Assembly (NCBI GenBank): GCA_959023295.1
Contig: CAUFBM010000011.1
Span: 7,944-71,943 of the forward strand
DNA length: 64,000 nucleotides
From: an uncultured Collinsella sp.
GTDB lineage: Bacteria > Actinomycetota > Coriobacteriia > Coriobacteriales > Coriobacteriaceae
Direction of reading: 5' to 3'
The notes below the pieces were generated by a model, which searched no databases, had not been told where the DNA came from, and saw nothing but the letters and a program-made list of their open reading frames with translations. The position numbers and the translations under genes are program-made. The first letter of the stretch is position 1. Each line of letters opens with the position of its first letter. Shown here piece by piece: positions 24,761 through 32,826 of the stretch.

Positions 24761-25972
24761 ATGCTGTCTGTTGACGAGCAAATGCGTATCATCACCTCGG
24801 GCGCCGCGCAGATCGTTCCCGAGGCCGACCTTCGCAAGAAGCTTGAGAAGGGCGAGCCCCTCAACATCAAGCTCGGCGTCGATCCCACCAGTCCCGACCT
24901 GCACCTGGGTCACGCCGTGCCGCTGCGCAAGATGCGTCAGTTCCAGGACCTGGGTCACAACGTCACCCTCATCATCGGCAACGGTACTGCGCTGATTGGC
25001 GATCCCTCGGGCAAGAATTCCACTCGCCCGCAGCTTTCGCAGGAGCAGATCGAGGCCAATGCCGAGACCTACGTGAGCCAGGCCATGAAGATCCTGGATC
25101 CCGAGAAGACCACCATCGTGCACAACGGCGACTGGATCTTGTCGATGGATCTGGCCGGTCTGCTGCAGGTGTGCTCCAAGTTCACCGTCGCCCGTATTCT
25201 CGAGCGCGACGACTTTACCAAGCGCTACCAGTCTCAGACGCCGATCGCCCTGCATGAGTTCCTGTATCCCGTGATGCAGGCTTTCGACTCCGTGCAGATC
25301 AAGGCCGACGTGGAGATGGGCGGCACCGATCAGCTCTTCAACCTGCTCGCCGGCCGTGAGCTCATGGAGAAGATGGGCATGGAGCCCCAGATCGCGCTCA
25401 CCATGCCGCTGCTCGAGGGCACCGATGGTGTCCGTAAGATGTCCAAGTCCTATGGCAACTACATCGGCCTGACCGACGCGCCCAAGGATATGTTCGGCAA
25501 GACCATGTCTATTCCCGACGAGATGATTGGCAAGTACTATCGTCTGGCCAGTTCGCTCACCCCGGCTGAGGTCGACAAGATTGACGCCGCCCTGGCCGAC
25601 GGCTCTGCCGATCCCTATGAGCTCAAGCGCGCTCTGGGCCGCGACCTGTGCGATACCTACCATGGCGCCGGTGCCGGCGACGAGGCTCAGGCCGAGTTCG
25701 ACCGCGTGTTCAAGGAGGGCCAGCTCGCCGACTTCCCCGAGAAGCATATTGAGCTGACCGTCAACGACGAGGGCCAGATCTACCTCGCCGGCCTGCTCAA
25801 GGACCTGGGCCTTTCGGCCAGCGCCGGTCAGGCCCGCCGCGACATCGACGGCGGCGGCGTCAAGATCAACGGCAAGGCCGTGGCTCCCAAGAGCTACAAC
25901 ATCGACCCCAGCGCCCTCAAACTGGGCGACACCCTCTCCGTAGGCAAGCGCAAGGGCTTTAAATTGGTCTAG
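24761..25972 (+). CDS. tyrS: Tyrosyl-tRNA synthetase
   Basis: A 403-residue class I synthetase. HLGH (48-51) is the HIGH motif and KMSKS lies near 226-230. The C-terminal S4-like domain (about 340-403) includes SASAGQARRDIDGGGVKING. AAAGGAGG precedes the ATG. The overall pattern resembles the TyrZ-like group more than E. coli TyrS, which is a judgement from memory. A terminator and a 67-bp palindrome follow. Confidence 0.96.
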   Translation: MLSVDEQMRIITSGAAQIVPEADLRKKLEKGEPLNIKLGVDPTSPDLHLGHAVPLRKMRQFQDLGHNVTLIIGNGTALIGDPSGKNSTRPQLSQEQIEANAETYVSQAMKILDPEKTTIVHNGDWILSMDLAGLLQVCSKFTVARILERDDFTKRYQSQTPIALHEFLYPVMQAFDSVQIKADVEMGGTDQLFNLLAGRELMEKMGMEPQIALTMPLLEGTDGVRKMSKSYGNYIGLTDAPKDMFGKTMSIPDEMIGKYYRLASSLTPAEVDKIDAALADGSADPYELKRALGRDLCDTYHGAGAGDEAQAEFDRVFKEGQLADFPEKHIELTVNDEGQIYLAGLLKDLGLSASAGQARRDIDGGGVKINGKAVAPKSYNIDPSALKLGDTLSVGKRKGFKLV

Positions 25973-26000
25973 CAAGTAGGTCAACCTAACATGTGCAATA

Positions 26001-26034
26001 GGGCCGCAGCCGGGGTTCCCGACTGCGGCCCTTT
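26001..26034 (+). terminator. Intrinsic terminator after tyrS
   Basis: GGGCCGCAG pairs with CTGCGGCCC around a 13-base loop, followed by TTT. The 67-bp palindrome beginning two bases later, which is itself followed by T6, may reinforce it. Confidence 0.85.
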
Positions 26035-26035
26035 G

Positions 26036-26102
26036 AGTTGCGGTGAAATAGTTCCTAAAAATGCCATACGGGCGCCCAGGCAGGAACTATTCCACCGCAA
26101 CT
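26036..26102. repeat. 67-bp palindromic element, copy 3 (inner arms exchanged)
   Basis: Same outer AGTTGCGGTGAAATA end and the same 67-bp length, but the inner arm is GTTCCT/AGGAAC instead of CGGACTG/CAGTCCC. Both strands changed together, so pairing is kept. The arms are 26036-26056 and 26082-26102. It is followed by TTTTTTCT. Confidence 0.9.
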
Positions 26103-26109
26103 TTTTTCT

Positions 26110-26126
26110 CCGTCCCCAAGGGATCA
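26110..26126 (+). repeat. 17-bp CCGTCCCCAAGGGATCA motif, copy 2
   Basis: Identical to 7457-7473 and likewise seven bases after a 67-bp palindrome. The intervening bases are T-rich. Confidence 0.8.
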
Positions 26127-26196
26127 TTTGGCGGTGCCGTTAAGCGGAGAGGTGTGCCGCCGCTCCTCCTTTTGGGCATACAATGGCTATTGGTTT

Positions 26197-26232
26197 GCTG
26201 CGGTGAAGGCCTGTCCGCTCCGCAGCTTTTTT
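26197..26232 (+). terminator. Attenuator-like terminator in the ade leader
   Basis: GCTGCGG (26197-26203) pairs with CCGCAGC (26220-26226), followed by six T, ending 21 bp before the ade ATG and ahead of its AAAGGAG site. No gene ends just upstream, so it would terminate the ade transcript itself unless relieved. A possible -10 (TACAAT, 26179-26184) lies just before it. Confidence 0.7.
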
Positions 26233-26252
26233 CTACGGTTAAAGGAGTATGT

Positions 26253-28073
26253 ATGTCCGTTGAGGTCATGAGGTCTGTGATCGAGGCCGCCGAGGGGCGT
26301 GTACCCGCCGACACGCTGTTTGCCAACGCGCAGATCGTCGATGTGTACGGCCAGCGTGTGGCGCCCGGTAGCGTTGCCGTCAAGGATGGCGTGATCGTCG
26401 GTGTGCTCTACGATGGTCGCGACGATGCCGCCGGTACGTATGAGGCTGCCGAGGTCATCGATTGCCAGGGCCGCTATCTTGCCCCCGGTTTTATTGACGG
26501 ACACTTGCATATCGAGTCTTCGAACATCCGCCCTGCCGAGTATGCGCGCATGGCGGCGACGCGCGGTACCACCACTGCCATTGCCGACAGCCACGAGATC
26601 GCCAACGTTTCCGGCCTGGACGGCCTGCGCTTTATGATCGAGGACGGCCGTCGCGCGCCCATTTCCATCAAGTACATGATGCCCTCGTGCGTGCCCGCGC
26701 TGCCCGATGAGCAGGCCGGTGCCGTCATCACCGCTGCTGACATGCAGGCGTTTTTTGCCGAGCATCCGGGCGATGTCTTTGGCCTGGGCGAGATGATGAA
26801 CCTGCCGGGCGTCTTTATGGCCGATCCCGAGACCTGCGCTCGAATCGACGCTGCCAGCCAGACGCCGTCCAAGCAGGTTGACGGTCACGCGCCGCTCGTT
26901 GCCGGCAAGGACCTCAACGCCTATGCCGCAGCAGGTATTATCGCTGACCATGAGTCGACGATTCCCGAGGAGGCACTCGACAAGCTGTCTCGCGGCATGT
27001 ACGTGATGCTGCGCGAAGGTACGTGCAGCCATGACCTGGCCAACCTGTCGCCGATGCTGCTGGAGAATCCTGCCCGTGCCCGCCGTTGCTGCTTTGCGAC
27101 TGACGACCGTGCTCCCTCCGACGCGCTTGCGACCGGCATGATCGATAACGCCTGCCGCGTGGCGATTGAGGCCGGTATCGACCCCGTGGTCGCTATCTCT
27201 ATGGCGTCCCTGTCCACGGCCGAGGCGTTTGGCCTGGACCACGGTTGCCGCGACCCGCACGAGCTGCGTGGCGCCATCGCCCCGGGCAAGCGTGCCGACC
27301 TGCTGGTGCTCAATGACCTGACGTTTGCCACGGCTCCGCATCGCGTATATGCCGCCGGTGCCCTGGTGGCGCAGGACGGTACCTTTGTGGGCGAGATTGC
27401 ACCCGAGATGGCCGAGGTTGCGGCCCTTGCCGATGAGCTGCGCGCCTCCGTTAAGCTGCCGAAGCTTTCGCTCGACGTATTCGACTATGCCTTTAAGCCG
27501 GGCGAGGCCGTGATTGACGTGGTGCCGGGTAAGGCCATCACGGGTATGGCTCGCCCCGAGAGCGCCGAGGGCCTGCGTCGCATTATGCTGATCGAGCGCC
27601 ATGGCCGCGGCGTGTCGTTGCAGGCCGAGGGCGCCGACGGCGATGGCCCCGCTGGCCTGGGCCTGGTCGGCAAGCATATCGGTCGCGGCTGGGTGCGTGG
27701 CTTCACCATCACAGGCGGTGCCATCGCCTCGACGATCGGTCACGACTCGCACAACGTATGCGTGGTGGGCGACAATGCCGCCGATATGATGGCTGCCGTC
27801 GAGGCCGTGGGCCAGGGCGGTCACGTACTGGTGCGCAACGGCGAGGTCGTGGCGCGCATCCCGCTGGCGCTCGGCGGCCTGATGAGCGAAGGCACGGCCG
27901 AGGATGTCGCCGCGCAGCACGACGACTTTATGGTCAAGGCGCGCGCCATGGGTATTGAGCCGCCGCTCGACCCCATCATGGGCATCATCTTCCTGCCCCT
28001 GCCGGTTATCCCGACGCTCCGCATCCGCCCCGAGGGCATGTTCGACGTCACAACCTTCACCTACGCCGACTAG
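26253..28073 (+). CDS. ade: Adenine deaminase
   Basis: A 606-residue amidohydrolase converting adenine to hypoxanthine and ammonia. DGHLHIESSNIRP carries the metal-binding histidines, DSHEIANVSG follows (the family often has DPHEIANV), and HDSHNVCVVGDNAADM lies in the C-terminal part. The ATG at 26253 has AAAGGAG five bases upstream; the 64-codon upstream extension of the frame runs through the repeat and is rejected. With the permease and selenium hydroxylase genes at 4-7 kb it fits a purine catabolism theme. The leader contains a terminator-like hairpin. Confidence 0.93.
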   Translation: MSVEVMRSVIEAAEGRVPADTLFANAQIVDVYGQRVAPGSVAVKDGVIVGVLYDGRDDAAGTYEAAEVIDCQGRYLAPGFIDGHLHIESSNIRPAEYARMAATRGTTTAIADSHEIANVSGLDGLRFMIEDGRRAPISIKYMMPSCVPALPDEQAGAVITAADMQAFFAEHPGDVFGLGEMMNLPGVFMADPETCARIDAASQTPSKQVDGHAPLVAGKDLNAYAAAGIIADHESTIPEEALDKLSRGMYVMLREGTCSHDLANLSPMLLENPARARRCCFATDDRAPSDALATGMIDNACRVAIEAGIDPVVAISMASLSTAEAFGLDHGCRDPHELRGAIAPGKRADLLVLNDLTFATAPHRVYAAGALVAQDGTFVGEIAPEMAEVAALADELRASVKLPKLSLDVFDYAFKPGEAVIDVVPGKAITGMARPESAEGLRRIMLIERHGRGVSLQAEGADGDGPAGLGLVGKHIGRGWVRGFTITGGAIASTIGHDSHNVCVVGDNAADMMAAVEAVGQGGHVLVRNGEVVARIPLALGGLMSEGTAEDVAAQHDDFMVKARAMGIEPPLDPIMGIIFLPLPVIPTLRIRPEGMFDVTTFTYAD

Positions 28074-28212
28074 TCATCGGGGACGTTCTTAAACGTCTAG
28101 TCGCCTGCGACACTCTTTGACGTGTTGCCTGACGCTGCGACCGTGGGACCTCTGACGCGCGTGAGCTATTTGCTAGGTCCTTGTAACGTTTGCGCCCGCG
28201 GAGTCTTACCTG

Positions 28213-28274
28213 AGCTCCCTTTGGGTACGTTGGAATTGGATACACGTTCGATTCCAACAAGTCCGAAGGGAGCT
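28213..28274 (+). promoter_or_regulatory. Nested hairpin that covers the ribosome site of the HAD gene
   Basis: AGCTCCCTT (28213-28221) pairs perfectly with AAGGGAGCT (28266-28274), which contains the Shine-Dalgarno AAGGGAG. Inside, GTTGGAAT (28229-28236) pairs with ATTCCAAC (28251-28258). The start codon is at 28280. It may control translation, or act as a weak terminator since TTTT follows. Confidence 0.6.
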
Positions 28275-28279
28275 TTTCC

Positions 28280-29074
28280 ATGTTTAAACTGATTGCATCC
28301 GATATGGACGGCACGTTGCTTGACGAAAACAGCCAGGTGCCTCCCGAGACCTACGAACTGATTCTGGCGCTACACGAGCATGGCGTGCATTTTGCCGCAT
28401 CGTCAGGTCGCCGCTACGATCGCCTGTGCGAGTTCTTTGCGCCCGTTCGCGACAAGATGGACTTTGTCGCCGCTAACGGTGCCCAGGTCTACGCCGACGG
28501 CAAAATGGTAGACCGTGAGGTGTATTCGCACCTGGCGATTCGAAAGCTCGCCCAAGCAGTCGCGACGTTTCCCAATCTGCATCTTGCGCTCTTTGACCGA
28601 ACCAAGTCCTTCCTGCTCGATGACGAGTGCAAGTTCGTGCGTGAGGTCGATAAGGACCTTCCCAATGCCGAGCGTATTTGGGAGCTGCCCGATCCCAGCG
28701 TAAATATCATCAAGGCGAGTATCTTTTGCGATGACGGTGTCGTTATGGACAGCGCCTACGTGCTACAGCGCGAACTTGGTCAGCTCTTTACTTTTGCGCC
28801 TTCGGGCAACGCGTGGATCGATGCTATGCAGCCCGGTGTGTCGAAGGCCTCGGGCATCGCGCAGCTCGCGGAACACTACGGCATTGGACGCGACGAGGTC
28901 ATGGCGTTTGGCGATTCGATGAACGACTACGAGATCATTCGCTTTGTCGGCACGGGCTGCGCGATGGAAAACGCGCGCCCCGCGCTCAAAGCGGTTGCCG
29001 ATCGCGTCGTAGGCTGCAACCGCGACCACGCCGTTCAGCAGGAGCTCCGTCGCGTGCTGGAGAGTCTCGCCTAA
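28280..29074 (+). CDS. HAD superfamily phosphatase, Cof type
   Basis: A 264-residue Cof-type HAD hydrolase. The nucleophile motif is DMDGTLLDE (residues 8-16), motif II is SSGR near 41, and the C-terminal metal motif AFGDSMNDYEI lies at about 211-221. Such enzymes dephosphorylate sugar phosphates, nucleotides or flavin precursors; the substrate cannot be told. The Shine-Dalgarno is sequestered in a strong hairpin. It converges on another Cof-type gene 110 bp away; the two share only family motifs and look like distant paralogues. Confidence 0.9.
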   Translation: MFKLIASDMDGTLLDENSQVPPETYELILALHEHGVHFAASSGRRYDRLCEFFAPVRDKMDFVAANGAQVYADGKMVDREVYSHLAIRKLAQAVATFPNLHLALFDRTKSFLLDDECKFVREVDKDLPNAERIWELPDPSVNIIKASIFCDDGVVMDSAYVLQRELGQLFTFAPSGNAWIDAMQPGVSKASGIAQLAEHYGIGRDEVMAFGDSMNDYEIIRFVGTGCAMENARPALKAVADRVVGCNRDHAVQQELRRVLESLA

Positions 29075-29184
29075 TTCGGCAGATGGAGACGTTCCTTTTC
29101 TGTCGGCAGCCGGGGACAGTCTTTGCGGCGCCCCGCGAGGAGTGTCCCCAACGACTACTTAGCTACCCTGCCGGGTTGATGCTG

Positions 29185-30027
29185 CTAGGCGAGGGCGGCC
29201 ATGATGGTGCGGGCGACGCCGTCGTGGTCGTTGTCGTATTCGGTGATGGCGTCGGCGGCCTCGTGGTCTTTGGGTTCGCCGTTGATCATGGCCATGCCGT
29301 GGCCCGCTGTCTGCAGCATGGGGATGTCGTTGATGTTGTCGCCGAACGCCCAAGCGTCGGCGAGACGCTCGCCCAGGTGCTCGCATAGCCACGTGAGGGC
29401 CGTCCCCTTGGTAGCGCCCGCGCCCATGACCTCGATATTCATGGCGTACGAACGCGTGACCTCAATGCCTCCGAGCGTGTCGAGCTCCGCCGCGATGGCG
29501 TCGCGATCGTCCGGGTCGTGCCAGTACATGGCGATGCGCTCGAGCGTCTCGACCTCGTCGATCTTGCTGTCGATATCCAGGTCAATCGGCGTTCGTGTGC
29601 GCTTGAGCGAGGCCGCGATGTGGGGGTCGCCGCCGCAGAACTCATCCAGACGCGCGTAGAGCGAGCGGGGGAGGAAGCACTGCCCATCCGCGAAGATATC
29701 AAAGGTCACATCGTGGCCGGCGGCGATGCGGTGGATGCGATGGGCAATGCCGCAATCGAGCGGTCGGCTCAAGATGCGCGTTGCGCGCGAGGTATCGGTG
29801 GACACATCGTCGTCGAGCTGCCAGACGCTGGCGCCATTGGCACAGACGGCATAGTGTACGGCGGGATGGGCGAGGATGGGCTCAAAGATGCCCGACAGCG
29901 GACGTCCCGTGCACGGTACAAACTCAATGCCGCGACGTGCGAGCTCGTCGAGCATCGCCCAGGTGGCGTCGCTCATCTGCTTGTCACTCGTCAACAGCGT
30001 TCCATCCATATCGGAAAAAACAATCAT
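29185..30027 (-). CDS. HAD superfamily phosphatase, Cof type
   Basis: A 280-residue Cof-type HAD hydrolase. SDMDGTLLTSDK (residues 5-16) holds the nucleophile, PCTGRPLSG motif II, and AWAFGDNINDIPML (about 239-252) the metal-binding motif IV. It is convergent with the HAD gene at 28280. A GGGGACA/TGTCCCC stem (29112-29149) lies between them without a T-run. Substrate unknown. Confidence 0.9.
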   Translation of the reverse strand: MIVFSDMDGTLLTSDKQMSDATWAMLDELARRGIEFVPCTGRPLSGIFEPILAHPAVHYAVCANGASVWQLDDDVSTDTSRATRILSRPLDCGIAHRIHRIAAGHDVTFDIFADGQCFLPRSLYARLDEFCGGDPHIAASLKRTRTPIDLDIDSKIDEVETLERIAMYWHDPDDRDAIAAELDTLGGIEVTRSYAMNIEVMGAGATKGTALTWLCEHLGERLADAWAFGDNINDIPMLQTAGHGMAMINGEPKDHEAADAITEYDNDHDGVARTIMAALA

Positions 30028-30052
30028 TCGATGCAGCCCTTTCTGCTGGCAT

Positions 30053-30090
30053 AAAAAGCGTGGCCGAGGGCGGTGATGCCCTGACCACGC
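30053..30090 (-). terminator. Region with terminator-like hairpin upstream of the HAD gene, downstream of gltA
   Basis: GCGTGGTCAGGGC pairs with GCCCTCGGCCACGC (one mismatch) and on the minus strand is followed by TTTTTAT. It ends the citrate synthase transcript. Confidence 0.88.
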
Positions 30091-30114
30091 TCGAGTTCTA
30101 TAACGGTCTGCGTC

Positions 30115-31533
30115 CTAGCGGTCGGCGAGCGGCTTGTACTCCAGCGGCTCGATCACCGGACGATAGGCCGGGCGAATAATACGGTGCGCGCAGAAGAGCT
30201 CTTCCATGCGGTGTGCCGACCAGCCGGCCATGCGGGCGACGGCGAATAGCGGCGTAAAAAGCGTCTCGGGTACGCCGAGCATCTTGTAGATAAAGCCTGT
30301 GTACAGGTCGATGTTGGCGCAGATAGGCTTGGTCATGCCGTGGTCGCGCATCACCTGCGGTGCCAGGCGCTCGATGCGCTCGATGAGCGCGAATTCCTCG
30401 CCCAGATCTTTCTTGGCAGCGAGCGAACGTGCGTAGTGGCGGCAGACCTCGGCGCGCGGGTCGCTCAGGGTGTAGACGGCGTGGCCCATACCGTAGATGA
30501 GACCCGTGCCGTCGAAGGCCTGCTTGTCGAGAATCTTGCCCAGGTAGGCTGCGACCTCGTCCTCGTCCTCCCAATTGGAGACATGTGCACGGATGTCCTC
30601 GTGCATGGACACGACCTTGGCGTTGGCGCCGCCGTGGCGCGGGCCCTTGAGCGAGCCGATGGCCGCGGCGTAGGCGGAATACGGATCGGCGGCCGAGGAG
30701 GACAGTACGCGGCAGGCAAACGTGGAGTTGTTGCCGCCGCCGTGCTCGGCATGCAGCATGAGCATCACGTCGAGCAGCATGGCTTCGTCGCGGGTGAATG
30801 CCATGCCGCCGCGCAACACCTGCAGGATGGTCTCGGCGGTGGAGAGACCGGGCGTGGGATGCGGTACATGAACCTCGGAGCCGCGGCGCTTGGCGACCGA
30901 GGCCATATGCGCGAAGGCGGCGATGCGGGGGAGACGGGCGAGCATGGAGATGGCGACATCGATTTCGTGCTCGGGTGTAATGGCGTCGGGCTCGGCGTCG
31001 AAGGCGTAGAGCAGCAGCACGGCGCGCTGAAGCACATTCATGATGCTCGACGACACCGTGGTCATGGGGAACTCGCGGACGTATTCGTCGCTCAGGTGCC
31101 TAAAAGCACCCAGACGTCCGCAAAAACCGTCAAGCTCTTCCTTGGTGGGCAGAGAGCCCGTAATGAGCAGATAGGCGACCTCTTCGTAGCCGTAGCGGTT
31201 CTCGGCCTGGGCGTTGTTGACCAGATCCTCGATGCTGTAGCCACGAAGCGTGAGTTTGCCCTGATCGGGCACGACCTTACCGTCGACCTTGTTGTAGCCG
31301 TGCACATCCGAGATGCGAGTGAGGCCCGCGACCACGCCCGAGCCGTCGGCATTGCGCAGGCCGCGCTTGACATTGTGCTCAACAAATAGGCCCTCGTCAT
31401 AAGGGTCAGTCGGCAGGCCATAGTAGAGATTTTCGCTTTCGGGCGAAATCTGGCGGCTCGCTTCGTAATCCAAGACCAGGCGGCTCAGGTGGTCGTCGAA
31501 GCGGTAATAGATTTTCTTGGCGTCGTAGGCCAT
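30115..31533 (-). CDS. gltA: Citrate synthase
   Basis: A 472-residue citrate (or 2-methylcitrate) synthase that condenses oxaloacetate with acyl-CoA. HAEHGGGNNSTF, GMGHAVYTLSDPRA (catalytic His) and FAVARMAGWSAHRMEE are the conserved active-site blocks. It is longer than the roughly 370-430-residue forms because of an N-terminal extension (about 1-60), seen in the clostridial and coriobacterial group as far as I recall. It would feed glutamate synthesis by way of 2-oxoglutarate. A terminator follows on the same strand. The acyl-CoA preference is not certain. Confidence 0.94.
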   Translation of the reverse strand: MAYDAKKIYYRFDDHLSRLVLDYEASRQISPESENLYYGLPTDPYDEGLFVEHNVKRGLRNADGSGVVAGLTRISDVHGYNKVDGKVVPDQGKLTLRGYSIEDLVNNAQAENRYGYEEVAYLLITGSLPTKEELDGFCGRLGAFRHLSDEYVREFPMTTVSSSIMNVLQRAVLLLYAFDAEPDAITPEHEIDVAISMLARLPRIAAFAHMASVAKRRGSEVHVPHPTPGLSTAETILQVLRGGMAFTRDEAMLLDVMLMLHAEHGGGNNSTFACRVLSSSAADPYSAYAAAIGSLKGPRHGGANAKVVSMHEDIRAHVSNWEDEDEVAAYLGKILDKQAFDGTGLIYGMGHAVYTLSDPRAEVCRHYARSLAAKKDLGEEFALIERIERLAPQVMRDHGMTKPICANIDLYTGFIYKMLGVPETLFTPLFAVARMAGWSAHRMEELFCAHRIIRPAYRPVIEPLEYKPLADR

Positions 31534-31610
31534 GCGCGCTCCTCTCCGGGCCGCATCGGGGTGACTTGCATGGGCATGCGCGCGTCAGGCTATCCCCAGC
31601 GGCTTGCTCG

Positions 31611-31898
31611 CTACAGGCGGTACATAAAGTTGAAGACGTCCTCGCGCTGGATGGACACGTTGACGCCCGAAAGCTCGCCGGCCTCGGCCAGCGCCTTCTG
31701 CAGCTCGGCGAAGTCGAGCTTGGACTCGGCGGTATCGGCCAGCATGGTCATGGTGAAGATGTCCTCGATAATGGACTGCGTGATGTCGCGGATGTCGACG
31801 TTGGCCTCGCCTAGGACACGGGTGACGCCGGCGACGATGCCGGGGCGGTTCTTGCCAAGGACGGTGATGACGATACGGGAGGACGAGATCTCGGCCAT
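31611..31898 (-). CDS. ACT domain protein
   Basis: A 95-residue single ACT domain protein of the UPF0237-like group. GKNRPGIVAGVTRVLGEANV (residues 15-34) is the ligand-binding loop, and DIRDITQSI follows. Such small ACT proteins are probably amino-acid or metabolite sensors; the ligand is unknown. It is upstream of gltA on the same strand with a 77-bp gap and could be co-transcribed with it. Confidence 0.88.
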   Translation of the reverse strand: MAEISSSRIVITVLGKNRPGIVAGVTRVLGEANVDIRDITQSIIEDIFTMTMLADTAESKLDFAELQKALAEAGELSGVNVSIQREDVFNFMYRL

Positions 31899-31983
31899 GG
31901 GAAACCCTTTCGCGTGTTGGCGGCGCGCGGCGGCGCTCCGCTACGGTACAGTGTTCATCATTGTACCTGTCTGGCGCCAAAAG

Positions 31984-32041
31984 GGGCACCTTTGCTGCGG
32001 CGTTACACGTCTGCAACATGGGAGAAGGGGCAAAGGCGCCC
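31984..32041. repeat. 58-bp hairpin in the intergenic region
   Basis: GGGCACCTTTGC (31984-31995) pairs with GCAAAGGCGCCC (32030-32041), one wobble. It lies between the ACT gene and the rpmE promoter. The 31899-32100 stretch shows nothing else except GGTACA/TGTACC (31944-31966). Confidence 0.55.
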
Positions 32042-32111
32042 GTTTGCCGCGATTCGTCGTGTCGTCTGCCGTGCCTTGGGCGCGATGCACAACGCAAAGA
32101 CCGTGAACCTT

Positions 32112-32140
32112 TTGTGGGACGCGCGGTGCCGTGGTATCAT
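32112..32140 (+). promoter_or_regulatory. Candidate promoter of rpmE
   Basis: TTGTGG, 17 bp, TATCAT. The -10 matches five of six bases. Initiation near 32147 would place the two leader hairpins at the very start of the transcript. Confidence 0.65.
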
Positions 32141-32153
32141 AGCCGAGTTTGTT

Positions 32154-32202
32154 GTCTTGGTCGGAAACCAAGACGCCTTATGCGCTGATCGGTAACCAGC
32201 GC
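32154..32202 (+). promoter_or_regulatory. Structured rpmE leader (candidate L31 ribosomal-protein leader)
   Basis: Two consecutive hairpins: GTCTTGGT/ACCAAGAC (32154-32161 and 32167-32174) and GCGCTG/CAGCGC (32182-32187 and 32197-32202), ending before the AAGGAG of rpmE. L31 leader families, including one named for Coriobacteria, have been described from comparative genomics as I recall. A covariance search is needed to confirm the match. Confidence 0.6.
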
Positions 32203-32224
32203 CTGACTAATAAGGAGTCCTACC

Positions 32225-32650
32225 ATGAAGCAGGGTATCCATCCCCAGTATGTCGAGTGCACGGTGACGTGCTCCTGCGGCAACACCTTCAAGACGCACG
32301 CTACCGTGTCCGAGATGAAGGTCGAGCTTTGCAACGAGTGCCACCCGTTCTACACCGGCCAGCAGAAGTTCGTCGACACCGGTGGACGCGTCCAGCGCTT
32401 CGCCGACAAGTTCGGTGGCGCCGCTGCCGCCCAGCTCAAGAAGGCTGAGGAGGCCAAGGCTGCCAAGGCCGCCAAGGCTGCTGAGGCCGAGGCCGCTCGC
32501 AAGGCCGCCGCTGAGGCTAAGGCTGCCGAGAAGGCTAAGCGTGCCGCTAAGTTTGCCGAGGAGGCTGCCAAGCAGGCCGCCGAGGCTCCCGCAGAGGCTC
32601 CCGTCGAGGAGGTCGCTGCCGAGGCCGAGACCGCCGAGGCTGCTGAGTAA
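32225..32650 (+). CDS. rpmE: 50S ribosomal protein L31 with long Ala/Lys/Glu tail
   Basis: A 141-residue L31, about twice the normal length. The core (1-68) is the zinc form with C16, C18, C36 and C39, and the typical HPFYTGQQKFVDTGGRVQRF. From about residue 69 it runs as an Ala/Lys/Glu-rich, probably helical tail (KAEEAKAAKAAKAAEAEAA and on) that turns acidic at the end. The tail's composition is like that of L17 here. An intrinsic terminator follows. L31 sits at the bridge between subunits; the role of the tail is unknown. Confidence 0.96.
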   Translation: MKQGIHPQYVECTVTCSCGNTFKTHATVSEMKVELCNECHPFYTGQQKFVDTGGRVQRFADKFGGAAAAQLKKAEEAKAAKAAKAAEAEAARKAAAEAKAAEKAKRAAKFAEEAAKQAAEAPAEAPVEEVAAEAETAEAAE

Positions 32651-32687
32651 ATAGCTCGCCGCGGAAACACTCGCATTCATGGCATAA

Positions 32688-32727
32688 GGGTCGCGCATCC
32701 GTTTGGGTGCGCGGCCCTTTTCTTTTT
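32688..32727 (+). terminator. Intrinsic terminator after rpmE
   Basis: GGGTCGCGCATCC pairs with GGGTGCGCGGCCC around GTTT, followed by TTTTCTTTTT. The inner part GCGCATCC-GTTT-GGGTGCGC recurs in the terminator at 37075. Confidence 0.93.
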
Positions 32728-32728
32728 A

Positions 32729-32795
32729 TTGGTGCAAGCTAACCCGTTCCCATTGCACCAGGTTGGTGCGAATGGGACAGGTTGATTTGCACCAA
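32729..32795. repeat. 67-bp near-perfect hairpin with TTGGTGCAA ends
   Basis: The ends TTGGTGCAA and TTGCACCAA are perfect complements, and the inner arms (AACCCGTTCCCATT with AATGGGACAGGTT) pair with few mismatches around CCAGGTTGG. The length equals that of the AGTTGCGGTG elements, but the sequence is different. It is followed at about 80-bp centre spacing by the hairpin at 32827. Confidence 0.8.
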
Positions 32796-32826
32796 ATGGC
32801 AGAGAGGCAGCGTTTTCCCAGATAAA

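Noticed and set aside
26120..26250. Purine riboswitch in the ade leader
   Set aside because: I see no conserved three-way-junction core or loop-loop sequences; only a terminator hairpin is supported.
26061..26252. N-terminal extension of adenine deaminase
   Set aside because: It would translate the palindrome and the leader terminator; the ATG at 26253 has AAAGGAG and fits the family start.
26187..27920. Minus-strand open frame opposite adenine deaminase
   Set aside because: Antisense shadow; the plus-strand enzyme has all its motifs.
28213..28274. tRNA-like structure (GTTCGATTCC resembles a T-loop)
   Set aside because: There is no D-arm or anticodon arm and no CCA; the stems form a simple nested hairpin.
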